The notes: generated by a model not told the origin, from the sequence alone. A stretch of DNA of 64,000 nucleotides from Pseudomonas schmalbachii (GCF_017589465.1 NZ_JAELYA010000001.1:992001-1056000); one strand, 5' to 3'; shown: positions 34,720-44,321, counted from the first letter of the stretch. Numbers and translations: made by a program.

Positions 34720-35868
34720 TCAGCTCGCCGCTGCCGTCCTCGGCAGGATGTCGTTGGCCACCATCTCGCCGAACGGGCTGACGTAGCCGCGGCTTTCCGG
34801 TTGTGCCGGACGGGCGATGTCCAGGTGCGGGAATAGCAGCTCGGCGACCCGGTAGGACTCTTCCAGGTGCGGGTAGCCGGAGAAGATGAAGGTGTCGATG
34901 CCGAGTTCGGCGTATTCCTTCACCCGTGCGGCCACGGTCGGGCCGTCGCCGACCAGCGCGGTGCCGGCGCCGCCACGTACCAGACCGACGCCGGCCCAGA
35001 GGTTGGGGCTGACTTCCAGCTTGTCGCGCTTGCCGCCGTGCAGTGCGGCCATGCGCTGCTGACCGACCGAGTCGAAGCGCGCCAGCGAGGCCTGGGCGCG
35101 GGCGATGGTGTCGTCGTCCAGATGACTGATCAGGCGTTCGGCGGCCTGCCAGGCTTCCTCGTTGGTCTCGCGCACGATCACGTGCAGGCGGATGCCGAAG
35201 CGCACGCTGCGGCCCTGGCGTGCGGCTTTCTCGCGGACCTGGGCGATCTTCTCGGCCACCGCCGCCGGCGGCTCGCCCCAGGTCAGGTACAGCTCGACCT
35301 GCTCGGCGGCCAGGTCCTGCGCGGCATCCGACGAGCCGCCGAAATACAGCGGCGGACGCGGCTGCTGGATCGGCGGATAGAGCAGCTTGGCGCCCTTCAC
35401 CTGGATGTGCTTGCCGTCGTAGTCGACCGTCTTGCCTTCCAGCACGCCGCGCCAGATGCGGGTGAATTCGACGGAGGCTTCGTAGCGTTCTTCATGGCTC
35501 AGGTGCAGGCCGTCGCCGGCCAGTTCGTCCGGGTCGCCGCCGGTAACTAGGTTGAACAGTGCCCGCCCGTTGGAAAGACGGTCGAGGGTCGCGGCCTGAC
35601 GCGCGGCCACGGTCGGCGAGATGATCCCCGGACGCAGCGCGACGAGGAATTTCAGGCGCTGGGTGACCGGGATCAGCGAGGCGGCGACCAGCCAGGAGTC
35701 CTCGCAGGAACGCCCGGTGGGGATCAGTACGCCGCCGAAACCGAGACGGTCGGCGGCCTGGGCGACCTGCTGCAGATAGCCGTGGTCGACGGCGCGGGCG
35801 CCTTCGGCGGTGCCAAGGTAATGGCCGTCGCCGTGGGTGGGAAGGAACCAGAAGAGGTTGAGGCTCAT
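34720..35868 (-). CDS. ssuD: FMNH2-dependent alkanesulfonate monooxygenase
   Basis: 382-residue bacterial-luciferase-like enzyme that oxidatively splits alkanesulfonates to aldehyde and sulfite using FMNH2 from SsuE. Family segments: [58 protein letters not shown] and [13 protein letters not shown]. The start at 35868 is the family N-terminus; the upstream extension runs into a repeat and is rejected. Order in the operon: ssuE, ssuA, ssuD, ssuC, ssuB, ssuF. Confidence 0.95.
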   Translation of the reverse strand: MSLNLFWFLPTHGDGHYLGTAEGARAVDHGYLQQVAQAADRLGFGGVLIPTGRSCEDSWLVAASLIPVTQRLKFLVALRPGIISPTVAARQAATLDRLSNGRALFNLVTGGDPDELAGDGLHLSHEERYEASVEFTRIWRGVLEGKTVDYDGKHIQVKGAKLLYPPIQQPRPPLYFGGSSDAAQDLAAEQVELYLTWGEPPAAVAEKIAQVREKAARQGRSVRFGIRLHVIVRETNEEAWQAAERLISHLDDDTIARAQASLARFDSVGQQRMAALHGGKRDKLEVSPNLWAGVGLVRGGAGTALVGDGPTVAARVKEYAELGIDTFIFSGYPHLEESYRVAELLFPHLDIARPAQPESRGYVSPFGEMVANDILPRTAAAS

Positions 35869-35938
35869 CGCTTTAACTCCAGATAAGCGCGCCGGCATGG
35901 CGTAGCCGCGCGATGATGGTTTTGGAAATCGTCCTGTC

Positions 35939-35998
35939 GTAGGAGCGGGCCATGCCCTCGATCCGCCGAGATGCTTCGCGGGCATGGCCCGCTCCTAC
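35939..35998. repeat. Palindromic repeat, family C (GTAGGAGCGGGCCATGCCC)
   Basis: GTAGGAGCGGGCCATGCCC and inverse GGGCATGGCCCGCTCCTAC around a 22-base linker, between ssuA and ssuD. Confidence 0.92.
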
Positions 35999-36005
35999 AG
36001 GAAAG

Positions 36006-36977
36006 TCATTGGGCCTGGGCGAGCTTGGCGTTGGCCGGCGGCGTCCAGATCACGTCCTTGATGCTCAGCGGCTTGGGAATCAGCTTCAGCTGGGTGAAGG
36101 TATCGGCGATCTTCTGCTGCGCCTGCACCACCTCGGGGGTGATGAACTGCGCGCCGTAGCCCTGGCGTTTCACCGCGGTGAGGGTGATGTCCGCCGGCAG
36201 GCCGAGCAGCGGCGCCACCTGGTCGGTGACCTGCTGCGGATTACCCTGCGACCACTCGCCGACCTGGCGCACTTCCTCCACCAGGCTGGCGATCACCTGC
36301 GGGTGTTTCTGCGCATAGGTACGGGTGGCGAGGTAGAACTGGTGGTTGTCGACCAGCCCGCTGCCATCGGCCAGCGTCTTGGCCGACAACTGCTTCTCGG
36401 CGGCGGCCTGGTACGGGTCCCAGATCACCCAGGCGTCGACGCTGCCGCGCTCGAAGGCGGCGCGGGCGTCGGCCGGCGGCAGGTAGACCGGGGTGATGTC
36501 GCTGTATTTCAGGCCGGCGTTCTCCAGCGCGCGCACCAGCAGGTAGTGCACGTTGGAGCCCTTGTTGAGGGCGACCTTCTTGCCCTTGAGCTGGGCGACC
36601 GAGGAAATCGACGAGTCCTTCTGCACCAGGATCGCCTCGCTGGTCGGCGCCGGCGGTTCGTAGGCGACATAGAGCAGGTCGGCGCCGGCGGCCTGGGCGA
36701 AGACCGGCGGCGTCTCGCCGGTGACGCCGAAGTCGATGCTGCCGACGTTCAGCCCTTCGAGCAGCTGCGGGCCGCCGGGGAACTCGGTCCATTGCACGGT
36801 GACGCCCTGCTCCGCCAGACGCTTCTCCAGCGTGCCGCGAGCCTTGAGCAGCACCAGGGTGCCGTATTTCTGATAGCCGATACGCAGGGTCTCGGCCTGT
36901 GCCTGGGTGATGGCGCCGAAAGTGATGGCCGCGGCGAACAGGGCGGCCAGACTCCGACGCAAAGTGATAGTGCGCAT
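36006..36977 (-). CDS. ssuA: Periplasmic sulfonate-binding protein
   Basis: 323 residues: signal peptide (MRTITLRRSLAALFAAAITFGAITQAQA), then a periplasmic binding fold of the SsuA/NrtA type (LRIGYQKYGTLVLLKARGTLEKRL, GSIDFGVTGETPPVFAQAAG, WVIWDPYQAAAEKQ). It delivers aliphatic sulfonates to SsuBC. The ATG at 36977 follows an AGGAGA ribosome binding site. Two repeats flank it: family C downstream (35939-35998) and family B upstream (37069-37121). Confidence 0.93.
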   Translation of the reverse strand: MRTITLRRSLAALFAAAITFGAITQAQAETLRIGYQKYGTLVLLKARGTLEKRLAEQGVTVQWTEFPGGPQLLEGLNVGSIDFGVTGETPPVFAQAAGADLLYVAYEPPAPTSEAILVQKDSSISSVAQLKGKKVALNKGSNVHYLLVRALENAGLKYSDITPVYLPPADARAAFERGSVDAWVIWDPYQAAAEKQLSAKTLADGSGLVDNHQFYLATRTYAQKHPQVIASLVEEVRQVGEWSQGNPQQVTDQVAPLLGLPADITLTAVKRQGYGAQFITPEVVQAQQKIADTFTQLKLIPKPLSIKDVIWTPPANAKLAQAQ

Positions 36978-37068
36978 GGCGCTCTCCTTTGCTCTGAATG
37001 TCTTGGTTGTCGACCTGCTCGCCCGTTGTCGGGCCAGTAAGGTGGGGATGTCAGGTGTTGCGAGTCGC

Positions 37069-37121
37069 GTAGGACGGGTGCAACCCGCCGTATCTTCAAT
37101 GGCGGGTTGCACCCGCCCTAC
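37069..37121. repeat. Palindromic repeat, family B pair
   Basis: GTAGGACGGGTGCAACCCGC start and TGGCGGGTTGCACCCGCCC plus TAC end, between ssuE and ssuA. Confidence 0.9.
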
Positions 37122-37127
37122 AGGGTT

Positions 37128-37709
37128 TCAAACGCTCCAGCGGGCCGTGGCCAGCAGGTTGCGGTCATGCGGCCGATGCCGCCGCGCCAGTGCACCGTGG
37201 AAATGCTCCAGCGAGTCCAGCAGGCGGCGTTCGAGGGCCTCATCCAGGCGCTCCGGGGAGTCGCCGCTGGCGTAGGCGATCTGCTGGTCCTCGGCGAACA
37301 CGCCGTGCAGCACTTCCTGCGCCTTCAGCGCGCCCAGTACCGGCTTGAGGGCGTAGTCCACCGCCAGCATGTGCGCATTGCTGCCACCGGTGGCCAGCGG
37401 CAGAACGACCTTGTGGTTGAGGGCGCGTTCCGGCAGCAGGTCGAGCAGCACTTTCAGCGCACCGGCGATGGAGGCCTTGTACACCGGCGTGGCGATCACC
37501 AGCCCGTCGGCACGCGACACCTGCTCCACCAGATCGAGGATTCGCGGGCTGTCGAAGCGTGCGTAGAGCAGGTCCTCGGCGGGAAAGTCGCGCAACTGGT
37601 AGCTCGCCACCTCCACACCACGGCCGTTCAGCCAGCGCCTGGCACGGTCCAGCAAGACCCCCGAACGGGAGCGCACGCTGGGGCTACCGGCGATGGAGAC
37701 AACGAACAT
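37128..37709 (-). CDS. ssuE: NAD(P)H-dependent FMN reductase
   Basis: 193-residue flavodoxin-fold flavin reductase providing FMNH2 to SsuD. The FMN loop is [16 protein letters not shown] at the N-terminus, and [22 protein letters not shown] (about 80-101) is the SsuE family signature. The start at 37709 (MFVVSIAG) is preferred to an upstream in-frame codon. It is the first ssu gene of this run, separated from lsfA by a terminator. Confidence 0.92.
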   Translation of the reverse strand: MFVVSIAGSPSVRSRSGVLLDRARRWLNGRGVEVASYQLRDFPAEDLLYARFDSPRILDLVEQVSRADGLVIATPVYKASIAGALKVLLDLLPERALNHKVVLPLATGGSNAHMLAVDYALKPVLGALKAQEVLHGVFAEDQQIAYASGDSPERLDEALERRLLDSLEHFHGALARRHRPHDRNLLATARWSV

Positions 37710-37745
37710 GATTTCTATCCTTCTCGTGGACACCGATCCAGGGTG

Positions 37746-37770
37746 AAAAAAATGGCCGGCGAACCGGCCT
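37746..37770 (-). terminator. Rho-independent terminator after lsfA
   Basis: On the minus strand AGGCCGG-TTCG-CCGGCCA followed by a run of seven T bases. Confidence 0.88.
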
Positions 37771-37829
37771 CAAAACCCCTGCTCGTGGTTAAGACATTGC
37801 CTGCCCGCGGTGCGCGGGCTGCGGCTGGA

Positions 37830-38468
37830 TCAACGGTTCGGTTGCGGCGTCAGGCGCAGGTAGGGCTTGACCGCGCGATAGCCCCTGGGGAAGCGCTGGC
37901 GGATTTCTTCCTCGTCCTGCAGCGAGGGCACGATCACCACCTCGTCGCCGTCCTTCCAGTTGCCCGGCGTCGCGACCTTGTGGTTGTCGGTGAGCTGCAG
38001 CGAGTCGATCACCCGCAGGATTTCGTTGAAGTTGCGCCCGGTGCTGGCCGGGTAGGTGATGATCAGGCGCACCTTCTTGTTCGGGTCGATGATGAACAGC
38101 GAACGCACCGTCAGGGTGTCGTTGGCGTTCGGGTGGATCAGGTCGTACAGCTCCGAGACCTTGCGGTCGGCATCGGCGATGATCGGGAAGTTGACCTGGG
38201 TATCCTGGGTCTCGTTGATGTCGTCGATCCACTTCACGTGGGAGGCGACCGGGTCCACAGAGAGTGCGAGGACCTTCACGCCGCGCTGGGCGAATTCGCC
38301 CTTGAGCTTGGCGGTCAGGCCGAGCTCGGTGGTGCAGACCGGGGTGAAATCCGCCGGGTGGGAGAACAGCACACCCCAGCTGTCGCCGAGCCAGTCATGG
38401 AAGCGCAGACGGCCGGTGCTGGATTCCTGTTCGAAGTCGGGGGCGATATCGCCGAGTCTCAGGCTCAT
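37830..38468 (-). CDS. lsfA: 1-Cys peroxiredoxin, sulfate-starvation type
   Basis: 212-residue Prx6-group peroxiredoxin. The peroxidatic cysteine is Cys45 in HPADFTPVCTTELG, and the Prx6-type C-terminal domain is present (NHKVATPGNWKDGDEVVIVPSL). LsfA of Pseudomonas is induced when cells use organosulfur compounds, matching its place upstream of the ssu genes. It reduces peroxides, possibly those produced by flavin-dependent monooxygenases. Start MSLRLGDIAPDF. Confidence 0.92.
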   Translation of the reverse strand: MSLRLGDIAPDFEQESSTGRLRFHDWLGDSWGVLFSHPADFTPVCTTELGLTAKLKGEFAQRGVKVLALSVDPVASHVKWIDDINETQDTQVNFPIIADADRKVSELYDLIHPNANDTLTVRSLFIIDPNKKVRLIITYPASTGRNFNEILRVIDSLQLTDNHKVATPGNWKDGDEVVIVPSLQDEEEIRQRFPRGYRAVKPYLRLTPQPNR

Positions 38469-38535
38469 GAAGGGTCACTCCTTGTTCGTGGTGGGTTCAC
38501 TATGCACAAGGTTTCAGCGCATTAAAAAGAATAGA

Positions 38536-38564
38536 TTTTGATTTTCTTATAACCAAAATCAAAA
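38536..38564. promoter_or_regulatory. AT-rich perfect inverted repeat upstream of lsfA
   Basis: TTTTGATTTT (38536-38545) and AAAATCAAAA (38555-38564) with a 9-base spacer, 68-96 bases before the lsfA start. An operator for a sulfur-status regulator such as CysB is possible but not shown. Confidence 0.5.
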
Positions 38565-38740
38565 CGCGCTTTCCTCGCAACAAACGCGCATTCAGCATAG
38601 GAGGAGTTTTTCCCTGCGTAGCGCCGGAAATTCGCCTGCAAATGGTGAGAAATTTCCACCGTTCGTCGAATCGCCCCCGCCGTGCAAAAGGCACGACTTA
38701 GACTCATTGCATGCGTACCCGCTTGTGGGGAGATGTACTC

Positions 38741-38950
38741 ATGTTTGGGAAAAGGTCGTCCGATCCCGAATCACGGCAACACTATCGAAGCGATCGGATC
38801 TGCTCGGTCAACGGCCAGTATTTCTTCTCGACGCGCGAGGGCACCCTGGAAGGCCCCTACTTCACTCGCTTCGACGCCGAGCGTGAGGTGGAGCTGTACA
38901 TCAACCGCATGCAGCAGGCGGCCGGCATATACGCTCGCAGCGGGCAGTAG
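38741..38950 (+). CDS. DUF6316 family small protein
   Basis: 69 residues: MFGKRSSDPESRQHYRSDR then CSVNGQYFFSTREGTLEGPYFTRFDAEREVELYI. The pattern matches small conserved Pseudomonas proteins of the DUF6316 family, with no known function. The ATG at 38741 with GGGGAG upstream is preferred; another ATG in frame at 38711 would add ten residues. A strong terminator follows. It is divergent from lsfA with 272 bases between, holding the inverted repeat described separately. Confidence 0.8.
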   Translation: MFGKRSSDPESRQHYRSDRICSVNGQYFFSTREGTLEGPYFTRFDAEREVELYINRMQQAAGIYARSGQ

Positions 38951-38970
38951 CGGCGTAAAATGAAAAGCAA

Positions 38971-39000
38971 AAAGCCCCGGCTCGTGCCGGGGCTTTTCTT
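38971..39000 (+). terminator. Rho-independent terminator after the DUF6316 gene
   Basis: AAAGCCCCGG-CTCGTG-CCGGGGCTTTT followed by CTT; a canonical stem and T-run. Confidence 0.9.
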
Positions 39001-39009
39001 TGGTTCGAC

Positions 39010-39090
39010 GTAGATTAGCGCTGAGCTTGCGAAGCCCAACATCTGGTGGGCATGAAGCGTTGGGCTTCGCTGCGCTCAGCGCCAACCTAC
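39010..39090. repeat. Palindromic repeat, family A pair, overlapping the trmO 3' end
   Basis: GTAGATTAGCGCTGAGCTTG start, GAAGCCCAAC / GTTGGGCTTC core, CAGCGCCAACCTAC end. On the minus strand its right edge is read as the last codons of trmO. Confidence 0.92.
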
Positions 39091-39768
39091 GTCCAGGACG
39101 CGGATCAGGCCTGGCTGCGGGTAGTGCCAGTGCACGTCCAGATCCCACAGGCGGACGCCGTAGCGGCGTTCCGGGGCGGGGTTCTGGTAGGCCGGGCGCG
39201 GGTCCTGGGCGAGGCATTGCTCGATCAGCTCGACCACCGGTTCGCCCAGGCGCCGGCCATGCTCGCGGGTCTGGGCCAGCGCGGCGTCCGTCCACTGCAC
39301 GGGAATCGGCGCGGGCGGCGCCTCGGCGATGGCATTGCTGGCGCCTTCGACTGCGTCGGCATAGGGCACGTACGGCTTGATATCCAGCACCGGCGTGCCG
39401 TCCAGCAGGTCGATGCCGGACAGCCAGAGACGTCCCGGTTCGACCTTTTCCAGCTTCACCACCGACTGGCCTATTCCGTTCGGCCGGTGCGTGGCGCGGG
39501 TGGCGAACACGCCCAGCGAGCGGTTGCCGCCCAGCCGTGGCGGCCGCACCTTCAGCCGTGGCTTGTCCTCCAGCGCCTGGTGGAAGAGGAAGATCAGCCA
39601 GACATGGCTGACCTGCTCCAGCCCCTCGACAGCTTCCGGCTGGTCGAACGGCGGCAGCAGTTCCAGCACGCCACGGGCGGCCGGGGCCAGTTGCGGCTGG
39701 CGCGGGATGGCGAACTTCTCCTTGAAGCAGGAGCGGACGAAACCGATGGGACTGACGGAGTAGGACAT
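39076..39768 (-). CDS. trmO: tRNA (N6-threonylcarbamoyladenosine-37)-methyltransferase TrmO
   Basis: 230-residue TsaA/TrmO-family SAM-dependent enzyme that N6-methylates t6A37 in tRNA. Visible family segments: SPIGFVRSCFKEKFAIPRQP, SHVWLIFLFH, GVFATRATHRPNGIGQSVVKL and LDIKPYVPYAD. The start at 39768 (MSYSVSPIGF) is the family N-terminus. The last five codons read D-V-G-W-R-stop; the codons for V-G-W-R and the stop coincide exactly with the GTAGGTTGGCGCTGA edge of a family A repeat, so the C-terminus is repeat-derived. Confidence 0.9.
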   Translation of the reverse strand: MSYSVSPIGFVRSCFKEKFAIPRQPQLAPAARGVLELLPPFDQPEAVEGLEQVSHVWLIFLFHQALEDKPRLKVRPPRLGGNRSLGVFATRATHRPNGIGQSVVKLEKVEPGRLWLSGIDLLDGTPVLDIKPYVPYADAVEGASNAIAEAPPAPIPVQWTDAALAQTREHGRRLGEPVVELIEQCLAQDPRPAYQNPAPERRYGVRLWDLDVHWHYPQPGLIRVLDVGWR

Positions 39769-39807
39769 GCTGGCAGGCGCTGAAGGCGGGGTGGCCATGG
39801 TAGCCGA

Positions 39808-40179
39808 TCAGCGTGCCGGACGCCGCCCGCGAAGCAGTAGCCAGCCGTAGAGTGCGCCGTTGAGCAGGACGACGATCAGGCCGAACAGCAGTTGCATGCC
39901 GTCGGTGAGGTTGCCGGGGTAGATCAACGGAACGAGATAGTGCTCGATGAAGCCGCCGGCATAGCCTTCATCGCCGGCCAGGCGGCGCAGGCGGTTTTCC
40001 AGCGGTGTCAGCGGACAGATGCCGTGGGAGAACTCGATGTACGCGCCCCATGCCACCGCCGGCAGATGCAGCCAGGCGAGGCGCGGCCAGCGCAGGAGCA
40101 GCAGGGCGCCGAGCACGACGAAGAGGATGAAGCCGAGGTGGAGCAGCAGCACCGCATCGGCGGCCAGGCGGAAGATCAT
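39808..40179 (-). CDS. DUF2784 membrane protein
   Basis: 123 residues, three to four hydrophobic helices (AVLLLHLGFILFVVLGALLLL, LPAVAWGAYIEF, MQLLFGLIVVLLNGALYGWLL) and the DUF2784 pattern CPLTPLENRLRRLAG with FIEHYLVPLIYP. Inner-membrane protein of unknown function. The frame stays open upstream through yehS, but the ATG at 40179 after AGGGAAAGC is the family start. It lies 19 bases downstream of the yehS-like gene. Confidence 0.87.
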   Translation of the reverse strand: MIFRLAADAVLLLHLGFILFVVLGALLLLRWPRLAWLHLPAVAWGAYIEFSHGICPLTPLENRLRRLAGDEGYAGGFIEHYLVPLIYPGNLTDGMQLLFGLIVVLLNGALYGWLLLRGRRPAR

Positions 40180-40198
40180 CGAGCTTTCCCTGAGATTC

Positions 40199-40660
40199 TC
40201 AGCCACGCAGGCGCTGGGTGAGGCCCTTGAGGAAGTTGCGCAGCAACTGGTCGCCGCAGGGGCGGTAGTTGCTGTGGCCGGGCTTGCGGAACAGCGCGCC
40301 GAGTTCGGCTTTCGAGACCGGGAATCCGACCTCGTCGAGGATAGCGAGGATATCGTCGTCGCGCAGTTCAAAGGCGACGCGGAGTTTCTTCAGCACGATA
40401 TTGTTGGTCAGCGGCAGCTCCACCGGCAGCAGCGGACGGCTTTCGTCGCGGCCACGGCGATACACGATCAGGCCGTCCAGGAAGTGGGCCAGAACCCGGT
40501 CGCTGCACGGCCGATAGCCCGGGTCTTCTTCCCGCTCAAGGAAGGCGATGACGTCGTCCCGTTCGATTTCCAGCCCGGCCATGCGGGTGATGTCGGCGAC
40601 GCCGGTGTCGCTGATGTCGAGCATGTAGCGCACGCTGCGCAGTACGTCGTTGTTGATCAT
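40199..40660 (-). CDS. DUF1456 (YehS-like) protein
   Basis: 153 residues made of two homologous DUF1456 halves: INNDVLRSVRYMLDISDTGVADI ... and LTNNIVLKKLRVAFELRDDDILAIL. Each ends in a YRPCSDRVLAHFLDGL / YRPCGDQLLRNFLKGL motif. The start at 40660 (MINND) aligns with E. coli YehS; a GTG two codons upstream is possible. Function unknown. It follows rimO on the same strand after a terminator-like hairpin. Confidence 0.88.
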   Translation of the reverse strand: MINNDVLRSVRYMLDISDTGVADITRMAGLEIERDDVIAFLEREEDPGYRPCSDRVLAHFLDGLIVYRRGRDESRPLLPVELPLTNNIVLKKLRVAFELRDDDILAILDEVGFPVSKAELGALFRKPGHSNYRPCGDQLLRNFLKGLTQRLRG

Positions 40661-40690
40661 TTCCACAGGTCCGTAGCGGGGCAGAAAGTG

Positions 40691-40713
40691 AAAGCCCCGC
40701 AGTGCGGGGCTTT
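40691..40713 (-). terminator. Hairpin after rimO
   Basis: Perfect stem AAAGCCCCGC / GCGGGGCTTT with a 3-base loop, starting 9 bases after the rimO stop. Confidence 0.8.
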
Positions 40714-40721
40714 CGGGAGAC

Positions 40722-42044
40722 TCAGACCAGTTCGGCCCAGAGGTCGTACTCGTCGGCGCCGGTGATGCGCACGCGGACCTTGTCGCCCGGCTTCACGTCG
40801 AAGGTATCGACGTAGACGGCGCCGTCGATCTCCGGCGCATCGGCCCAGGAGCGGCCTACCGCGCCCTCGTCGTCCACTTCGTCGATCAGCACTTCGATTT
40901 CCTTGCCGATCTTCATCTCCAGGCGCGCGGCGGAGATGGCCTGCTGGTGCGCCATGAAGCGCTCCCAACGGTCCTGCTTGACGTCGTCCGGCACCAGTTC
41001 CAGGTCCATGTCGTTGGCCGGGGCGCCGTCCACCGGCGAGTACTGGAAGCAGCCGACGCGGTCGAGCTGGGCTTCGGTCAGCCAGTCGAGCAGGTACTGG
41101 AAGTCTTCCTCGGTCTCGCCGGGGAAGCCGACGATGAAGGTCGAGCGGATGGTCAGCTCCGGGCAGATCTCGCGCCACTTCTTGATGCGGGCGAGGGTCT
41201 TGTCCTCGAAGGCCGGGCGCTTCATGTTCTTCAGCACTTTCGGGCTGGCGTGCTGGAACGGGATGTCGAGGTACGGCAGCAGCTTGCCCTCGGCCATCAG
41301 CGGGATCACGTCATCGACGTTCGGGTACGGGTAGACGTAGTGCAGGCGTACCCACACGCCCATGCTCGACAGCGCCTGGCACAGCTCCAGCATGCGGGTC
41401 TTCACCGGCTGGCCGTCCCAGAAATCCATCTTGTAGCGCAGATCGACGCCGTAGGCGCTGGTGTCCTGGGAGATCACCAGCAGTTCCTTGACGCCGGCCT
41501 TGACCAGGCGCTGGGCTTCGCTGAGCACGTCGCCGACCGGGCGGCTGACCAGCTTGCCGCGCATCGACGGGATGATGCAGAAGCTGCAGGTGTGGTTGCA
41601 GCCTTCGGAAATCTTCAGGTAGGCGTAGTGGCGCGGGGTCAGCTTGATGCCCTGCGGCGGCACCAGGTCGATCAGCGGGTTGTGCTCGGCCTTTGGCGGG
41701 ATCACCTCGTGCACCGCGTTGACCACCTGCTCGTACTGCTGCGGGCCGGTGACGGCCAGCACGCTGGGGTGCACGTCGCGGATGCTGTTCTCGGCGACGC
41801 CCATGCAGCCGGTGACGATGACCTTGCCGTTCTCGGCGATGGCCTCGCCGATGGCGTCCAGCGATTCGGCCTTGGCGCTGTCGATGAAGCCGCAGGTGTT
41901 GACCACCACTACGTCGGCATCCTCATAGGTGGGCACGATCTCGTAACCCTCCATGCGCAACTGGGTGAGGATACGTTCGGAGTCCACCGTTGCCTTCGGG
42001 CATCCGAGTGAAACAAATCCGACTTTGGGGGTGGCGGTGGACAT
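40722..42044 (-). CDS. rimO: Ribosomal protein S12 methylthiotransferase
   Basis: 440-residue radical-SAM enzyme that adds a methylthio group to Asp88 of ribosomal protein S12. The N-terminal methylthiotransferase domain has the cluster cysteines Cys15, Cys51 and Cys80. The radical-SAM motif CNHTCSFC gives Cys149, Cys153 and Cys156. A C-terminal TRAM domain ([30 protein letters not shown]) contacts the substrate. The length is typical. It is divergent from kup with 225 bases between the two starts. Confidence 0.96.
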   Translation of the reverse strand: MSTATPKVGFVSLGCPKATVDSERILTQLRMEGYEIVPTYEDADVVVVNTCGFIDSAKAESLDAIGEAIAENGKVIVTGCMGVAENSIRDVHPSVLAVTGPQQYEQVVNAVHEVIPPKAEHNPLIDLVPPQGIKLTPRHYAYLKISEGCNHTCSFCIIPSMRGKLVSRPVGDVLSEAQRLVKAGVKELLVISQDTSAYGVDLRYKMDFWDGQPVKTRMLELCQALSSMGVWVRLHYVYPYPNVDDVIPLMAEGKLLPYLDIPFQHASPKVLKNMKRPAFEDKTLARIKKWREICPELTIRSTFIVGFPGETEEDFQYLLDWLTEAQLDRVGCFQYSPVDGAPANDMDLELVPDDVKQDRWERFMAHQQAISAARLEMKIGKEIEVLIDEVDDEGAVGRSWADAPEIDGAVYVDTFDVKPGDKVRVRITGADEYDLWAELV

Positions 42045-42269
42045 GGGGGGCTAACCTCGAAGGGCGCGCTGGCGGCGCCTCTGATCAAAAAGTGCGCAAT
42101 TCTACCGGCAGGCCGCGTGCTTGACCAGTCTCCAGGGGACAAACGTGCATACCGGTAATTGCTAAAAACTCCCTCTATAGTGATTCAGAACGCCGCAGAG
42201 CCGCTCTTGCATCGCCGAGTGCGGCGGAGCAGGATGCGCCGAATTTTTTCCCCGGGGGAACAGCGATAA

Positions 42270-44177
42270 ATGTCCGAGGCAGCCGAAAGCTCTGCTGAAA
42301 GTCAGGATGGACACCACCGGTCATCCGCGGTCGGGATGATCGTGGCGGCGGTAGGGGTGGTCTACGGCGATATCGGCACCAGCCCGCTGTACACGCTGAA
42401 GGAAGTCTTCAACGGCGGCTATGGCGTGAGCATCACGCACGACGGGGTCTTCGGCGTGCTGTCGCTGATCTTCTGGTCGCTGATCTGGGTGGTTTCGCTG
42501 AAGTACGTGCTGTTCGTCCTGCGTGCCGACAACGAGGGCGAGGGCGGGGTGATGGCACTGACCACCCTGGCGCTGCGGGCGGCGCTGCCATACCGGAAGC
42601 TGCGCTCGGTGCTGGTGGTGTTCGGCCTGATCGGCGCCGCGCTGTTCTATGGCGACAGCATGATCACCCCGGCGATTTCCGTGCTCTCGGCGGTCGAGGG
42701 GCTGGAAATCGCCTTCGACGGCATCGAGCACTGGGTGGTGCCGCTGGCGCTGATCGTGCTGGTCGGCCTGTTCCTCATCCAGAAGCACGGCACCGCGCGC
42801 ATCGGCAAGCTGTTCGGACCGGTCATGGTGATCTGGTTCCTCGTCCTCGGTGCGCTCGGCCTGTACGGCATCTGGCAGCATCCGGAAGTGCTGAAGGCGG
42901 CCAACCCGGCCTGGGCGGTGAACTTCTTCATCGCCCATCCGGGCATCGGCGTGGCCATTCTCGGCGCGGTGGTGCTGGCGCTGACCGGCGCCGAGGCGCT
43001 GTACGCCGACATGGGGCACTTCGGCCGCAAGCCGATCGCCCGCGCCTGGTTCCTGCTGATCCTGCCGGCGCTGGTGCTGAACTACTTCGGCCAGGGCGCG
43101 ATGATCCTGTTCAACCCGGAAGCGGCGCGCAACCCGTTCTACCTGCTGGCACCTAGCTGGGCGCTGGTGCCGCTGGTGGGACTGGCAACCGCCGCCACGG
43201 TGATCGCCTCGCAGGCGGTGATTTCCGGCGCCTTCTCCCTGACCCAGCAGGCCATCCAGCTGGGCTATGTGCCGCGCATGTTCATCCAGCACACCTCCAG
43301 CCATGAGCAGGGGCAGATCTACATCGCCGGGGTGAACTGGGCGCTGATGGTCGCCGTGGTGCTGCTGGTGATCGGCTTCGAGTCCTCCGGCGCGCTGGCT
43401 TCGGCCTATGGCGTGGCGGTGACCGGCACCATGCTCTGCACCACGGTGCTGATGAGCGTGGTGATGCTCCTGCTGTGGCGCTGGTCGCCGCTGGTGGCGG
43501 TGCCGCTGATGCTCAGCTTCCTGCTGGTGGATTCGCTGTTCTTCGCCGCCAACCTGCCGAAGGTGCTGCAGGGCGGCGCCTTCCCGGTGCTGGCGGGCGC
43601 TGCGCTGTTCGTCCTGATGACCACCTGGAAGCGCGGCCGGCAACTGCTGATGGACCGCCTCGACGAGAGCGCGCTGCCGCTGCAGCTGTTCATCGCCAGC
43701 CTGCGCGCCGATCCGCCGCAGCGGGTCAGGGGCACGGCGGTGTTCCTTTCCGCGCGGGACGACGTGGTACCGCACGCGCTGTTGCACAACCTGCTGCACA
43801 ACCAGGTGCTGCACGAGCAGGTGGTGCTGCTCACGGTGGTCAGCGAGGACACGCCACGGGTGCCGCCGGAGCGGCGTTTCGAGGTGAGTTCCTATGGCGA
43901 CGGATTCTTCCGCGTGCTGCTGCACTTCGGCTTCGTGGAGGAGCCGGACGTGCCGGGAGCCCTGAAGCTGTGCCACCTGAGCGACCTGGATTTCAGCCAG
44001 ATGCGCACGACGTACTTCCTCAGCCGGGAGACGGTCATTCCGTCCAAACGGATCGGCATGGCGCGCTGGCGCGAGGGGCTGTTCGCGTTCCTGCTGAAGA
44101 ACGCCAACGGCAACCTGCGCTACTTCAACCTGCCGCTGAACCGGGTGATCGAGCTGGGTACGCAGGTCGAGATCTGA
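42270..44177 (+). CDS. kup: Kup-type potassium uptake permease
   Basis: 635 residues, about 12 transmembrane helices and a C-terminal cytoplasmic domain. The family signatures are [17 protein letters not shown] near the N-terminus and [19 protein letters not shown] (about 130-148). Imports K+ with protons. The ATG follows an AT-rich leader with GGGGGAACAGCG; no upstream regulatory element was recognised. It is convergent with fpr across a bidirectional terminator. Confidence 0.95.
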   Translation: MSEAAESSAESQDGHHRSSAVGMIVAAVGVVYGDIGTSPLYTLKEVFNGGYGVSITHDGVFGVLSLIFWSLIWVVSLKYVLFVLRADNEGEGGVMALTTLALRAALPYRKLRSVLVVFGLIGAALFYGDSMITPAISVLSAVEGLEIAFDGIEHWVVPLALIVLVGLFLIQKHGTARIGKLFGPVMVIWFLVLGALGLYGIWQHPEVLKAANPAWAVNFFIAHPGIGVAILGAVVLALTGAEALYADMGHFGRKPIARAWFLLILPALVLNYFGQGAMILFNPEAARNPFYLLAPSWALVPLVGLATAATVIASQAVISGAFSLTQQAIQLGYVPRMFIQHTSSHEQGQIYIAGVNWALMVAVVLLVIGFESSGALASAYGVAVTGTMLCTTVLMSVVMLLLWRWSPLVAVPLMLSFLLVDSLFFAANLPKVLQGGAFPVLAGAALFVLMTTWKRGRQLLMDRLDESALPLQLFIASLRADPPQRVRGTAVFLSARDDVVPHALLHNLLHNQVLHEQVVLLTVVSEDTPRVPPERRFEVSSYGDGFFRVLLHFGFVEEPDVPGALKLCHLSDLDFSQMRTTYFLSRETVIPSKRIGMARWREGLFAFLLKNANGNLRYFNLPLNRVIELGTQVEI

Positions 44178-44188
44178 TCGGATGGGTA

Positions 44189-44246
44189 GTAGGGCGGGTG
44201 CAACCCGCCGGCCCGGAGCTGTCATGGCGGGTTTCACCCGCCCTAC
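44189..44246. repeat. Palindromic repeat, family B pair
   Basis: GTAGGGCGGGTGCAACCCGC to TTTCACCCGCCCTAC, between kup and the kup/fpr terminator. Confidence 0.9.
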
Positions 44247-44262
44247 GGAAAGAACCGAAAGC

Positions 44263-44299
44263 AAAAAAGCCGTTCACCTGTTGGGGTGAACGGCTTTTT
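44263..44299. terminator. Bidirectional terminator between kup and fpr
   Basis: AAAAAAGCCGTTCACC and GGTGAACGGCTTTTT form a long stem with a TGTTGG loop; A-run and T-run on opposite sides serve both convergent transcripts. Confidence 0.93.
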
Positions 44300-44321
44300 C
44301 AATAGCCGGCGCAGCGTCGGG

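Noticed and set aside
42321-44264. 647-residue minus-strand open frame opposite kup
   Set aside because: Low-complexity His/Gln/Arg translation, a mirror of a membrane protein gene.
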